From Chromatiales bacterium (GTDB lineage: Bacteria > Pseudomonadota > Gammaproteobacteria > Steroidobacterales > GCA-2729495), in assembly GCA_016789885.1 (NCBI GenBank), contig JAEUPZ010000024.1, positions 1 to 64,000 on the forward strand: a DNA stretch of 64,000 nucleotides, in the 5' to 3' direction. Shown here piece by piece: positions 1-7,800 of this stretch. A model generated the notes under the pieces. That model was given only the letters and a program-made list of their open reading frames with translations. It was not told where the DNA came from and searched no databases. The position numbers were made by a program, and so were the translations under genes. How positions within the stretch are numbered: position 1 is the stretch's first letter; every line of letters begins with the position of its first letter.

Positions 1-257
1 GGGTTGCGACCGGGCTCGGTGCGGGACCGTTCCAGCTCGCGCATGGCATTGCCGTAGGTGGTGGGCGCCAGCAGCGGGGCATTGACGGCGTCGGCGGCGG
101 CCCGGGCGGCCGACAGCGCGTCGGGGCCGGCCTTCGCCGCCGTCTGGGCCAGGGCGGGCCCGGCGGCCGCCAGGGCCAGCGTGACGAGGAGGGCCGTGGC
201 CCGGCGGTGCCAGGCGTTGCCTGGCCTGAGTCTTGGGAAGTTCACGGCGGGCTTCAT
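1..257 (-). CDS. Exported protein of unknown function (partial, runs off left edge)
   Basis: Only the first 85 codons are visible. The start is an ATG preceded by a strong GGGGGG ribosome-binding site. Residues 1 to about 38 form a signal peptide: a basic stretch with RR, then the hydrophobic run ATALLVTLALAAAGPALAQ ending in an ALA cleavage site. The mature start is Ala-rich and probably helical (AARAAADAVNAPLLAPTTYG). I do not recognise the family. Envelope or periplasmic location is inferred from the signal peptide. Confidence 0.7.
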   Translation of the reverse strand, partial: MKPAVNFPRLRPGNAWHRRATALLVTLALAAAGPALAQTAAKAGPDALSAARAAADAVNAPLLAPTTYGNAMRELERSRTEPGRN

Positions 258-363
258 AGCACCCCCCGTTTCCGCTGTGCAAGGCGCCGGCCGTCGCGCT
301 GTCGTCCGGAATCTGTGCGGCCGTTCACAGCCCTGCCGCGCGGGCGGTCTTAACGTCTGGCCC

Positions 364-561
364 ATGCAAGCGAAGTACTACACGCGCTTCATCCTCCGCA
401 GTGGCGAGCCCGGCTACGCCGACGAGTACAGCGGCATCGTCGAGGTCAGCCACGCGGTCGACCAGGTGCTCGAGCCGCAGGAGATCGAGGCGATGCTCGC
501 GCGCAATTTCCAGCGTGAGGAGGACGACGTCGAACTCCTCAACTGGTCCCGGATCCACTGA
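364..561 (+). CDS. Small conserved hypothetical protein, 65 aa
   Basis: A short acidic protein beginning MQAKYYTRFILRSGEPG and ending in LLNWSRIH. It has no signal peptide or membrane segment. A longer in-frame extension upstream exists, but it is Ala/Arg-rich like non-coding high-GC sequence, so the internal ATG is preferred. No clear Shine-Dalgarno is visible. A textbook rho-independent terminator follows 49 bases after the stop, which supports a real, separately terminated transcript. The family is not recognised; the mixed alpha/beta composition suggests a small cytoplasmic protein. Confidence 0.65.
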   Translation: MQAKYYTRFILRSGEPGYADEYSGIVEVSHAVDQVLEPQEIEAMLARNFQREEDDVELLNWSRIH

Positions 562-609
562 GGCGCACCGCGCCCCGATCCACAGGTTTCCAACGCTTCC
601 CCCTGTATT

Positions 610-639
610 GGCCCGGCCTTGTGCCGGGCCTCTTTTTTT
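610..639 (+). terminator. Rho-independent terminator
   Basis: A perfect 8-bp stem GGCCCGGC/GCCGGGCC with a 5-nt loop is followed by TC and seven T. It closes the small gene upstream and separates it from lipA. Confidence 0.9.
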
Positions 640-717
640 GTGCCCGTGGCCTGGCTGGCCCCTTCCGGCCGGGGCCGTGAGAGAATCCCGGCCCCCCTTC
701 CTGCCGAATCCGCCACC

Positions 718-1740
718 GTGGCCGAGCGCTTCTTCAAGGGCATCCCCATCGAGACCGGGACGAAGTACGTCACCCCGGCGGGCTTCACGGCCATCCGCAA
801 CGGCATCAAGCGCACCGCGGACGGTCCCGACCCCGAGGCGCCGCGGCCCCGCAAGCCGGCCTGGCTGAAGATCCGCCCGCCGGCCGGCGGGCGCTACGCG
901 GCGGTGCGCCAGACGGTGCAGGAGCACCGGCTCGCCACGGTCTGCGAAGAGTCCATGTGCCCCAACATCGGCGAGTGCTGGAGCAGCGGCACGGCGACGA
1001 TCATGCTGATGGGCCACGTCTGCACGCGGGCCTGCCGCTTCTGCGCGGTCGATACCGGCAATCCCCGTGGCTGGCTCGACGCCGACGAGCCCGCCAACGC
1101 GGCACGTTCCGTCGAGCTCATGGGCCTGACCTACGTCGTGCTGACGTCCGTCGACCGCGACGACCTGCCCGACGGCGGCGCCGCCCACTACGCCGCCTGC
1201 ATCCGCGCCATCAAGGAGCGCTGCCCGGCCACGGCCGTCGAGGCGCTGACGCCCGACTTCGCCGGCGACCCCGCATCGGTCGCGACGGTGGCGACGGCCG
1301 GCCTCGACGTGTTCGCCCAGAACCTCGAGACGGTGGAGCGGCTGACCCACGTGGTGCGCGACCCGCGGGCGGGTTACCGGCAGACCCTCGACGTCCTGGC
1401 CCACGCGAAGGCCGTAGCACCAGGCATCCTCACCAAGAGCAGCCTCATGCTCGGCCTCGGCGAGACGACGGCCGAGGTGCACGCCGCCATGGACGACCTC
1501 CGCACCGCGGGCGTCGACCTGCTGACCCTCGGCCAGTACCTGCAGCCGACGCCGAGCCACCTGCCCGTCGACCGGTTCGTGCACCCGGACGAGTTCGCCG
1601 CGTTCCGGGCCGCCGGCCTCGAACGGGGCTTCGTCGAGGTCGTGGCCGGGCCCCTCGTGCGGTCGAGCTATCGCGCCGAGCGGGCCCTCGAGCGGAACAA
1701 CGCGGGCCTCACCCTCGCTGCGCCAGCCTCCCGCCCGTGA
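718..1740 (+). CDS. lipA: Lipoyl synthase
   Basis: Radical SAM enzyme that inserts two sulfurs into octanoyl groups on E2/GcvH proteins, forming lipoate. Two iron-sulfur cluster motifs are visible. The N-terminal auxiliary-cluster motif [12 protein letters not shown] begins at Cys76. The radical-SAM motif CTRACRFC has Cys102, 106 and 109. The family-typical C-terminal RSSYRAE motif, whose Ser ligates the auxiliary cluster, is present. I chose the GTG start giving 340 residues; further upstream the frame is not LipA-like. No lipB is adjacent. The stop overlaps the start of sohB by four bases (GTGA), suggesting translational coupling. Confidence 0.97.
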   Translation: MAERFFKGIPIETGTKYVTPAGFTAIRNGIKRTADGPDPEAPRPRKPAWLKIRPPAGGRYAAVRQTVQEHRLATVCEESMCPNIGECWSSGTATIMLMGHVCTRACRFCAVDTGNPRGWLDADEPANAARSVELMGLTYVVLTSVDRDDLPDGGAAHYAACIRAIKERCPATAVEALTPDFAGDPASVATVATAGLDVFAQNLETVERLTHVVRDPRAGYRQTLDVLAHAKAVAPGILTKSSLMLGLGETTAEVHAAMDDLRTAGVDLLTLGQYLQPTPSHLPVDRFVHPDEFAAFRAAGLERGFVEVVAGPLVRSSYRAERALERNNAGLTLAAPASRP

Positions 1741-2759
1741 GCGAATTCCTGGCCGGCTACGGCCTGTTCCTGGCCAAGACGCTGACGCTGCTGGTCGCCC
1801 TCGGGGCCGCCCTCGCACTGGTCGCCGTTGCGGCCCGGCGCAGCCACCCGCGGGAGCCCGGCCTCGCGGTCGAGAAGCTGAACGACCGGCTGCGGCGCCG
1901 GCAGCAGGCGCTGCGCGAGGCCCTGCTGCCGAAGGCGGCGCGCCGCAAGGCCCACCGCGAGGCGCGCCGCGCCGACAAGGCCGCGGACCGTGACGAGGCC
2001 GCCCGCCGCCGGGTATTCGTCCTCGACTTCAAGGGCGACATCCGCGCGAGCCACGTCGCCGCGCTGCGCGAGGAGGTCACGGCCATCGTCGGCGCTGCCC
2101 AGGCCGGCGACGAGGTGCTGCTGCGGCTCGAGAACTTCGGCGGCGTCGTGCACGACCACGGCCTCGCCGCGTCCCAGCTCGCCCGCCTGCGCGACCGCGG
2201 GCTGCGCCTGACCGTCGCGGTGGACAAGGGCGCCGCCAGCGGCGGCTACCTCATGGCCTGCATGGCCGACCACATCATCGCGGCGCCCTTCGCGGTGATC
2301 GGCTCCATCGGGGTCATCGCCCAGGTGCCGAACTTCCACCGCGCCCTCGACGCCCGCGGCGTCGACGTCGAGCAGGTCACCGCGGGCCGGTACAAGCGCA
2401 CGGTGACCATGTTCGGGCGCACCACCGATGCCGACCGGGCGAAGCTCCGCGAGGAGCTCGAGGACGTCCACGCCCTGTTCAAGGACGTGGTGGCGCGGCA
2501 CCGGCCGCGGCTGGACATCGAGCAGGTGGCCACGGGCGAGCACTGGTACGGAACCCGGGCGCTGGCGCTCGGGCTCGTCGACGAGCTCGGCACCAGCGAC
2601 GACCACCTGCTGCGGCTGGTGGGCGAGGCCGACGTTTACCGGGTGGCCTGCAAGGCGGCCCGCTCGCTGCCCGACCGGCTGCGGGAGGCCCTGCGCGCCG
2701 GCCTCGACGAGGCCTCGGCCTGGCTGTCGCAGCGCAACCAGGAGGGGCGCTACCCCTGA
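1737..2759 (+). CDS. sohB: SohB-type S49 membrane serine protease
   Basis: 340-residue signal-peptide-peptidase-like protease. Residues about 8-33 are a hydrophobic membrane anchor, followed by a charged linker rich in Arg/Lys. The S49 domain follows. The nucleophile Ser168 sits in [13 protein letters not shown] and the general-base Lys220 in [13 protein letters not shown], giving the Ser-Lys dyad expected for this family. Start is GTG overlapping the lipA stop. Likely role is degradation of membrane or periplasmic peptides, with the catalytic domain on the periplasmic side (family knowledge). Confidence 0.92.
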   Translation: MSEFLAGYGLFLAKTLTLLVALGAALALVAVAARRSHPREPGLAVEKLNDRLRRRQQALREALLPKAARRKAHREARRADKAADRDEAARRRVFVLDFKGDIRASHVAALREEVTAIVGAAQAGDEVLLRLENFGGVVHDHGLAASQLARLRDRGLRLTVAVDKGAASGGYLMACMADHIIAAPFAVIGSIGVIAQVPNFHRALDARGVDVEQVTAGRYKRTVTMFGRTTDADRAKLREELEDVHALFKDVVARHRPRLDIEQVATGEHWYGTRALALGLVDELGTSDDHLLRLVGEADVYRVACKAARSLPDRLREALRAGLDEASAWLSQRNQEGRYP

Positions 2760-2782
2760 GGTGGCGTTTCGGGGGCCGCGGG

Positions 2783-2788
2783 TATAAT
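2783..2788 (+). promoter_or_regulatory. Sigma-70-like -10 box (TATAAT)
   Basis: A perfect TATAAT followed by CGGCCC and then directly by the ATG of the M48 protease. The predicted transcription start falls on or next to the A of the ATG, so the message may be leaderless. No good -35 is visible. Confidence 0.6.
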
Positions 2789-2794
2789 CGGCCC

Positions 2795-3583
2795 ATGAAC
2801 GCGCCTGCATCCACCACTGCCGCGACCACCCGCCTCGGCCTCGCCGCTGCCGCTGCGCTGCTGGCGGGCTGCTCCATCCCCATCGTGTCCGAGACGGAGC
2901 TCGCCACCGAGTCGGGCCGCCAGTTCGAGGAAATGCGGGGCTCCACGCCGCTCTCACGCGATGCCAGCCTGCGCCGCTACATCAACTGCGTCACCGATGC
3001 CATCGTCGCGCAGCTGCCCGAGCCGTACGTGAGCCAGGACTGGACCGTCGAGGTCTTCGACGAGCCCGACACGATCAATGCCTTTGCCATGGCCGGGGCC
3101 CGGGTCGGAATCTATTCAGGGCTGCTCAAGGTCGCCGAGAACCAGGACCAGCTGGCGGCCGTCATCGGCCACGAGATCGCCCACGTCACCGAGAAGCACT
3201 CCCTCGAGCGCATCAACCGCGAGATGACGACCCAGGCCGGCGTGATCGGCGTGAACGCGGCCCTCGGTGGCAACCGTGCCACCGCCCAGGTCCTGCAGAT
3301 GGGCGCCCAGGTCGGCCTGAGCTTGCCGTTCAGTCGCGGCAACGAGACCGAGGCCGACGTCGTCGGCCTGCAGTTCATGGCGGCCGCCGGGTTCAATCCG
3401 CGCGAGTCCATCGCGCTGTGGCAGAACATGGGCAAGGCCAGCAAGGTCGGGCCGCCGCAGTTCCTGTCGACGCATCCTTCGGGCGACAGCCGTATCCAGG
3501 ACCTCATCAAACAGCTGCCGGCGGCGCTCAAGCTCTACAACGAGGCCCAGGCCGCCGGCCGCAAGCCGAACTGCAAGCGCTGA
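2795..3583 (+). CDS. M48-family zinc metalloprotease, lipoprotein
   Basis: 262 residues. The N-terminus is a lipoprotein signal with lipobox LAGC, so it is probably anchored to the outer membrane. The zinc motif HEIAH has His126, Glu127 and His130; the third ligand region NETEAD lies around residues 183-188, as in M48 proteases of the LoiP/YggG/BepA-like group. It lacks the TPR repeats of BepA. Likely role: outer-membrane protein quality control. It may be read from a leaderless transcript because of the TATAAT immediately upstream. Confidence 0.92.
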   Translation: MNAPASTTAATTRLGLAAAAALLAGCSIPIVSETELATESGRQFEEMRGSTPLSRDASLRRYINCVTDAIVAQLPEPYVSQDWTVEVFDEPDTINAFAMAGARVGIYSGLLKVAENQDQLAAVIGHEIAHVTEKHSLERINREMTTQAGVIGVNAALGGNRATAQVLQMGAQVGLSLPFSRGNETEADVVGLQFMAAAGFNPRESIALWQNMGKASKVGPPQFLSTHPSGDSRIQDLIKQLPAALKLYNEAQAAGRKPNCKR

Positions 3584-3624
3584 CCCCCGCGTCACACCGG
3601 TGGCCGGGCACCAGGGAGGGGCCC

Positions 3625-4713
3625 ATGCCGACGACCATCATCCGCCGCGTTGCGGGTCCTGCCCTCGTGGCACTGCTGTCCGCCTGCGCGGTGCAGCCGC
3701 CGCCGGCCGAAGAGCCCGCGTCCCGGGTCGCCATCGAGCATCCGCCGCTGACGACCGACCGCTTCGCCATCCTGCCCGGCAGCGACGTGGTGGGCGAGCT
3801 GCAGGTGATCCGGGCGCGCTACGAGGACACGTTCCTCGACATCGCCCGGGCCTACGACATCGGCTACGACGAGCTCATCGATGCCAACCCCGGCGTCGAC
3901 CCGTGGCTGCCCGGTGCCGGGACCCGCATCGTGCTGCCCACCCAGTTCGTGCTGCCGGACGCCCCGCGCGAGGGCATCGTGCTGAACCTGGCGGCCAAGC
4001 GGCTTTTCTACTATCCGAAGCCGAAGCCCGGCGAGCTGCCCCAGGTGGTCACGCATCCGGTCGGCATCGGGCGCGAGGGCTGGGCCACGCCGCTGGGCAC
4101 CACGAAGGTCGTGGCGAAGACACGCGATCCCGTCTGGGTGGTGCCGCCGTCGATCCGCCGCGAGCACGCCGAGGCCGGTGACCCGCTGCCAGCCCGCGTG
4201 CCGGCAGGGCCCGACAATCCGCTCGGCCGGTACGCGCTGCGGCTGGGGCTGCCGTCGTACCTGATCCACGGCACCAACAAGCCCGGCGGCATCGGCATGC
4301 GCGTGAGCCACGGCTGCATCCAGCTGTTTCCCGAGGACATCGAGGCGCTATTCGCCGAGGTGCCCGTGGGGACGCCGGTGCGCATCGTCAACCAGCCGCG
4401 GCTCCTCGGCTGGCGCGGCGACAACCTCTACCTCGAGGTCCATCCGCCCCTTGAGGACGACACCCGCTACCGCGACGCGGCCCGCGCCGCGGCGGAGCTC
4501 GAGGCGGCGATGGCGCGGCGGCTCGAGGCGCGGCCCGCCCCGGCCGGCGCCATGGTCGATGCCGCCCTCGTCGAGGGCGCGGTCGCCGGTGCCCGGGGCT
4601 ACCCGGTGCCGCTGCTGGCGCCCGCCGCCGACGTCGAGAGCGTCGCGGCCCGGGCCAGGCCCACGCGCAACGTGCTCGCGCGGCCGGACCCGACGGACAT
4701 CGGTGGCGACTAG
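3625..4713 (+). CDS. L,D-transpeptidase (YkuD domain) with LysM, lipoprotein
   Basis: 362 residues starting at an ATG with a clear GGAGGGG Shine-Dalgarno. The signal peptide ends in a lipobox-like LSAC. A LysM-like peptidoglycan-binding segment follows at about residues 57-105. The YkuD catalytic domain spans about 115-255, with HGTNKPGGIGMRVSHGC carrying catalytic Cys231. The C-terminal 100 residues are Ala-rich and not conserved. By family (ErfK/YbiS/YcfS) it either attaches the Braun lipoprotein to peptidoglycan or makes 3-3 crosslinks. The M48 protease lies 41 bases upstream, so these form an envelope-maintenance pair. Confidence 0.93.
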   Translation: MPTTIIRRVAGPALVALLSACAVQPPPAEEPASRVAIEHPPLTTDRFAILPGSDVVGELQVIRARYEDTFLDIARAYDIGYDELIDANPGVDPWLPGAGTRIVLPTQFVLPDAPREGIVLNLAAKRLFYYPKPKPGELPQVVTHPVGIGREGWATPLGTTKVVAKTRDPVWVVPPSIRREHAEAGDPLPARVPAGPDNPLGRYALRLGLPSYLIHGTNKPGGIGMRVSHGCIQLFPEDIEALFAEVPVGTPVRIVNQPRLLGWRGDNLYLEVHPPLEDDTRYRDAARAAAELEAAMARRLEARPAPAGAMVDAALVEGAVAGARGYPVPLLAPAADVESVAARARPTRNVLARPDPTDIGGD

Positions 4714-4737
4714 CGCCGCCGTGGTCGCGGCGCTTGC

Positions 4738-4743
4738 TACCAT
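4738..4743 (+). promoter_or_regulatory. -10-like box (TACCAT) upstream of the sheath gene
   Basis: TACCAT followed at once by the GC-rich block CGGCGCC, the same arrangement seen before many genes in this window. It suggests the sheath operon has its own promoter independent of the transpeptidase gene. Confidence 0.4.
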
Positions 4744-4758
4744 CGGCGCCACCACAGC

Positions 4759-6315
4759 GTGACCCAGGTACCGGTGAGCGAGACATTCCAGCCGTCGTCC
4801 GCGACCGCCAGCGGCTTCGTCGTCGTCGAGTCGCCGCCGGCCGAGGCGCCCATCGCGCTGCCGGGGCCGCCGGTCACGGCCTTTGTCGCCCCGGCGCCCC
4901 GGGGGCCGGCCCACGTTCCCGTGGCCGTGCGCAGCGTCGCCGAGTACCGGCAGCGCTTCGGCTCGCCCGCCGAGCGCAGCCGCCTCGAGTGGGCGCTGGT
5001 GCAGTTCTTCGACAACGGTGGCAACACGGCCATCGTCGTGCGCGTGCCGCGCTCGCGGTCCGCCGCCACGGTGGCGCTCCCCGGGCCCGGCGGTGCGCTG
5101 GCCCTGCGGGCCGTCAACCCGGGCCCGCGGGAGTACCTGCGGGCGGCCGTCGATTACGACCGCATCGACCCCGACGACCTGTGGCGCTTCAACCTGACGG
5201 TGCAGCGCATCCGCTCGCCGTCGAACCCGCTGGTGGAAGAGCAGGAGATCTACCCGGGCGTCAGCGTCGACCCCGATGACCCGACCTTCGTCGGTGCCGC
5301 GCTGCGCGAGTCGGCGCTGGTGCGGCCGGCGGACGGCCCCCCGGCGGTCCGCCCGGGCGCGACGGAGGCCTGTGGTACCGGCACGTCCCGCGGCTACGTG
5401 CTCGGTGGCGTCAGCCACGATGCGTCGCCCCCGTCTCCCTACGACCTGATCGGCTCGGCCGCCGACAGCACCGGCCTGCACGCCCTCGACCAGCTGCCGC
5501 GGGTCGACACCGTGGTGCTGCTGGCCGCGGCGGCCGACGGCGACCTGGGTCCCGTCGCCCTGATGGCGGCCGAGCGCTACTGCCGCGCGCGCCGGGCGCT
5601 GCTGCTGGTGGAACCTCCCTCTGCCTGGCGCAGCGTCGTCGACGTGCAGGCGGACCGCCTGGCCGTCGTCGGCGGCGGCGCCGACGTGGCGACCTGCTTC
5701 CCGCGGCTGCTGGCCCCCGATGGCCGCGCGCTGCTGTCGGCCACCGGCGCACTGGCCGGCTGGCTCGGCACCGGCCCCGCCAGCGGGCGCGCGCCCGTGG
5801 CGCTGCGCGTGGCCTCGCCCGTCGCCATGACGCTGGACGAAACTGCGGCGCCGCAACTCGCGCGCCTCGGCGTCAACGCCCTGCGGCCGGCGGCACCCGG
5901 CGTGCTGCACATGACGGGCGGGGTGACGCTCGCGCCGCCGGGCAGCGTGCGCACCGAGTGGCGCGACCTGGCGCTGCGCCACCGCGCGCTGCGCATCGTC
6001 GAGGCGCTGGCCCAGGGTACGCGCTGGGCCGCGCTGCAGCCGCGCAGCGCCGCGACCTGGGATGCGCTGCGCCAGCAGGCCTCGCGCTTTCTCGCCGACT
6101 GTGCCGCCGCCGGCTGGCTCGCCGACGGCGAAGGTCCCCCCTGGTACGTCAAGTGCGACGCCGACACCCACGGCCGCGGCGCACCCCTCGCCTTCGTGGC
6201 CGGCCTGCGCCTGCAGCCCGGCGGTGGTTATGTCGCGTTCCGCTTCGAGCAGGCGCTGTCGGGCTGCCGCGTGACGGAAACCGGCTGGCAGCCGGGACCC
6301 GCACTGGCTAACTAA
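4759..6315 (+). CDS. Orphan phage-tail-sheath-like protein
   Basis: 518 residues with the layout of contractile tail sheath proteins. The N-terminal segment resembles sheath family starts: an AFVAPAPRGPAHVPV-like strand, AEYRQRFG, then WALVQFFDNGGNTAIVVRV at about residues 76-95. The middle has TGLHALDQLPRVDTVVLL. The C-terminal domain has the WDALRQQASRFLAD helix, the YVKCDADTH motif and a terminal beta-strand pair (GYVAFRFEQAL). GTG start; a second in-frame GTG lies 15 bases in. No tube, baseplate, spike, ATPase or other phage gene lies nearby. Two conserved proteins of unknown function follow in the same direction. A role in a contractile or repurposed filament structure is inference only. 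Confidence 0.8.
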   Translation: MTQVPVSETFQPSSATASGFVVVESPPAEAPIALPGPPVTAFVAPAPRGPAHVPVAVRSVAEYRQRFGSPAERSRLEWALVQFFDNGGNTAIVVRVPRSRSAATVALPGPGGALALRAVNPGPREYLRAAVDYDRIDPDDLWRFNLTVQRIRSPSNPLVEEQEIYPGVSVDPDDPTFVGAALRESALVRPADGPPAVRPGATEACGTGTSRGYVLGGVSHDASPPSPYDLIGSAADSTGLHALDQLPRVDTVVLLAAAADGDLGPVALMAAERYCRARRALLLVEPPSAWRSVVDVQADRLAVVGGGADVATCFPRLLAPDGRALLSATGALAGWLGTGPASGRAPVALRVASPVAMTLDETAAPQLARLGVNALRPAAPGVLHMTGGVTLAPPGSVRTEWRDLALRHRALRIVEALAQGTRWAALQPRSAATWDALRQQASRFLADCAAAGWLADGEGPPWYVKCDADTHGRGAPLAFVAGLRLQPGGGYVAFRFEQALSGCRVTETGWQPGPALAN

Positions 6316-6357
6316 CACACGCTCCGGTCCTCCTGCTACGTTCGTGTGAAGGGCGTC

Positions 6358-6377
6358 GCATCCCGCCCGCGGGATGC
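6358..6377 (+). other. Perfect inverted repeat between the sheath gene and the next gene
   Basis: GCATCCCG-CCCG-CGGGATGC, an 8-bp perfect stem with a 4-nt loop, has no T-tract. It ends 5 nt before a TATAAG -10 box, so it could be an operator covering the -35 region or a transcript-stabilising hairpin. Confidence 0.55.
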
Positions 6378-6382
6378 AGCGC

Positions 6383-6388
6383 TATAAG
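6383..6388 (+). promoter_or_regulatory. -10-like box (TATAAG) for the post-sheath gene pair
   Basis: TATAAG lies 33 bases before the chosen ATG of the next gene. A start here would exclude the more upstream in-frame ATG from the transcript, which supports the shorter gene model. Confidence 0.4.
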
Positions 6389-6421
6389 CGAACGAACCAT
6401 GCCGAGGGGGGATCCGCTGCC

Positions 6422-7057
6422 ATGCCTTCCGTCCCATCGCCGCCGCCGGAGCTCGTGCCGGTGGCGAACCTGCAGGAGTTCTTCCGCGCGTCCGTCGACG
6501 CCGCCATGGCGACCAACAAGGTCGCCGTCGAGGACCACACCGCGCACTACGTCGTCAGCCTGCTGACGCTGTTTGCCCGGGCCGAGGCCCTGCACGGCGG
6601 TTCGGGGCGAGGCCCGCGGCTGCGGCCGCTGGCGCTGATGCTGGCCGACGCCATGTCCGCTACCCCGGGCGACGAACGCAATACCGGCCTGCAGCGTCTC
6701 GGCGACGTGGCGCTGTTCGTGGCCGGCTTCATGGCCGAGAGCCTCGACCGCTCGCCCGTGGGCGTCGACTACTACGTGAAGATGGGCGGCGCTGCCTACG
6801 ACTCGCTGGCCGGCCGCCTGCCGCCGAACGCCCGCGGCCGCGCCTTCGCGCCGGTGTTCCGCGAGCTGGCCGCCAAGTTCACCGACCTCGTGGACGTGCT
6901 GGCCGAGGTCCGGCACTCGGCAGCCAGCAGCCGCGACGACGACGTGCTGCGCCTCTACGAGCAGTGGCTGAAGACCGGCAGCCGCCGGGCGCGGCGGATC
7001 CTCGTGCGGCTCGGCATCGAGCCGACGGCCCAGGCGGCGTCGGCCTGGCAGCACTGA
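6422..7057 (+). CDS. Conserved protein of unknown function, 211 aa, sheath-associated
   Basis: Cytoplasmic, helix-rich, no signal peptide. Notable segments are LQEFFRASVDAAMATN near the N-terminus, HTAHYVVSLLTLFARAEAL, RLGDVALFVAGFMAESL, VGVDYYVKMGGAAYDSLA and a C-terminal LRLYEQWLKTGSRRARRIL. The start ATG is preceded by GAGGGGGG at 10 nt; an in-frame ATG 48 bases upstream precedes the likely -10 box and is disfavoured. I recall similar proteobacterial proteins of unknown function but cannot assign a role. Its stop is 16 bases before the next gene, so the two are probably co-transcribed. Confidence 0.8.
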   Translation: MPSVPSPPPELVPVANLQEFFRASVDAAMATNKVAVEDHTAHYVVSLLTLFARAEALHGGSGRGPRLRPLALMLADAMSATPGDERNTGLQRLGDVALFVAGFMAESLDRSPVGVDYYVKMGGAAYDSLAGRLPPNARGRAFAPVFRELAAKFTDLVDVLAEVRHSAASSRDDDVLRLYEQWLKTGSRRARRILVRLGIEPTAQAASAWQH

Positions 7058-7073
7058 CCGGACGCAGCCGGCC

Positions 7074-7754
7074 ATGGCCCCCGCGGCCGCATTGCTCGGC
7101 GACCTGCAGGCCCTGCTCGGGGCGCTGCATGCCATCGAACCGGCCCAGGACGTGCGCGACTACCTGCTCACCGACGCCGCGCTCCTGCACGTGCTCACCG
7201 ACGGCCAGCCCGGCCGCGACATCGACGAGAAACTGATCGTCATCGACGATGGCTCGGGCTCCCTCGACGTCGCCCTGTACCTCGGTGGCGACGTGCTCGA
7301 GCGGCTCTGTGCCCGGGACCCGCGCCAGCGCCTCTGCGGGACCAACCTCGGCGACTTCTGGACCGTCGTCGAGGGCATCAGCCACTTCAACTACCTGACG
7401 TGGAACGCCGCGCGTGATCGCCCCGTGACGCTGCTCGAGCTCGAGGTGCAGGCCGAGGTCGACAAGTACGCGGCGACGCGCGCGCTGCTCGGCGACCAGC
7501 CCGGCGCCGGCCTCGGCGGCGCGCTGCTCGAGCGGCTCTTCGGCGAGACGCGGCTCGCCGACGCGCTGACGCCGGAGGAGCGCCAGCGTTACCGCGACGC
7601 GGCCGCCCTGGCGGCGCGCTACTGCCAGCGTCTCGAGCAACGCTACGCGACCCGGGGCCTGCCCCGGGGCATGCTTGCAGAGCTGCGCACGTTCTTCCGG
7701 CTGCCCCAGGGCGCCAAGGTCACCCGCATCCGCGCCGCGCAACTGCACGCCTGA
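7074..7754 (+). CDS. Conserved protein of unknown function, 226 aa, sheath-associated
   Basis: Partner of the preceding gene. It has no signal peptide or membrane span. It contains EKLIVIDDGSGSLDVALYLG, then GDFWTVVEGISHFNYLTWNA and LLELEVQAEVDKYA, followed by a helical half with RYRDAAALAARYCQRLEQRY and the C-terminal LRTFFRLPQGAKVTRIRAA. These blocks look strongly constrained, with aromatic and acidic residues standing out from Ala-rich surroundings, but I do not know the fold. Context links it to the sheath-like protein; a regulatory or scaffold role is a guess. Confidence 0.8.
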   Translation: MAPAAALLGDLQALLGALHAIEPAQDVRDYLLTDAALLHVLTDGQPGRDIDEKLIVIDDGSGSLDVALYLGGDVLERLCARDPRQRLCGTNLGDFWTVVEGISHFNYLTWNAARDRPVTLLELEVQAEVDKYAATRALLGDQPGAGLGGALLERLFGETRLADALTPEERQRYRDAAALAARYCQRLEQRYATRGLPRGMLAELRTFFRLPQGAKVTRIRAAQLHA

Positions 7755-7762
7755 CCGCGTGC

Positions 7763-7768
7763 TACAGT
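7763..7768 (+). promoter_or_regulatory. -10-like box (TACAGT)
   Basis: TACAGT followed by CCGCGGC lies 32 bases before the methyltransferase GTG start. The -35 is weak. Confidence 0.35.
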
Positions 7769-7800
7769 CCGCGGCACTGCAAGACCGGGGAGATACTGCC

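Noticed and set aside
4759..6315. Interpretation of the sheath gene as part of a prophage
   Set aside because: No integrase, capsid, portal, tube, tail fibre or lysis gene occurs around it, and flanking genes are ordinary core genes with the same base composition.
4348..6318. A 656-codon antisense frame across the sheath gene
   Set aside because: No recognisable motifs or ribosome-binding site; the sheath reading is strongly supported by family patterns.
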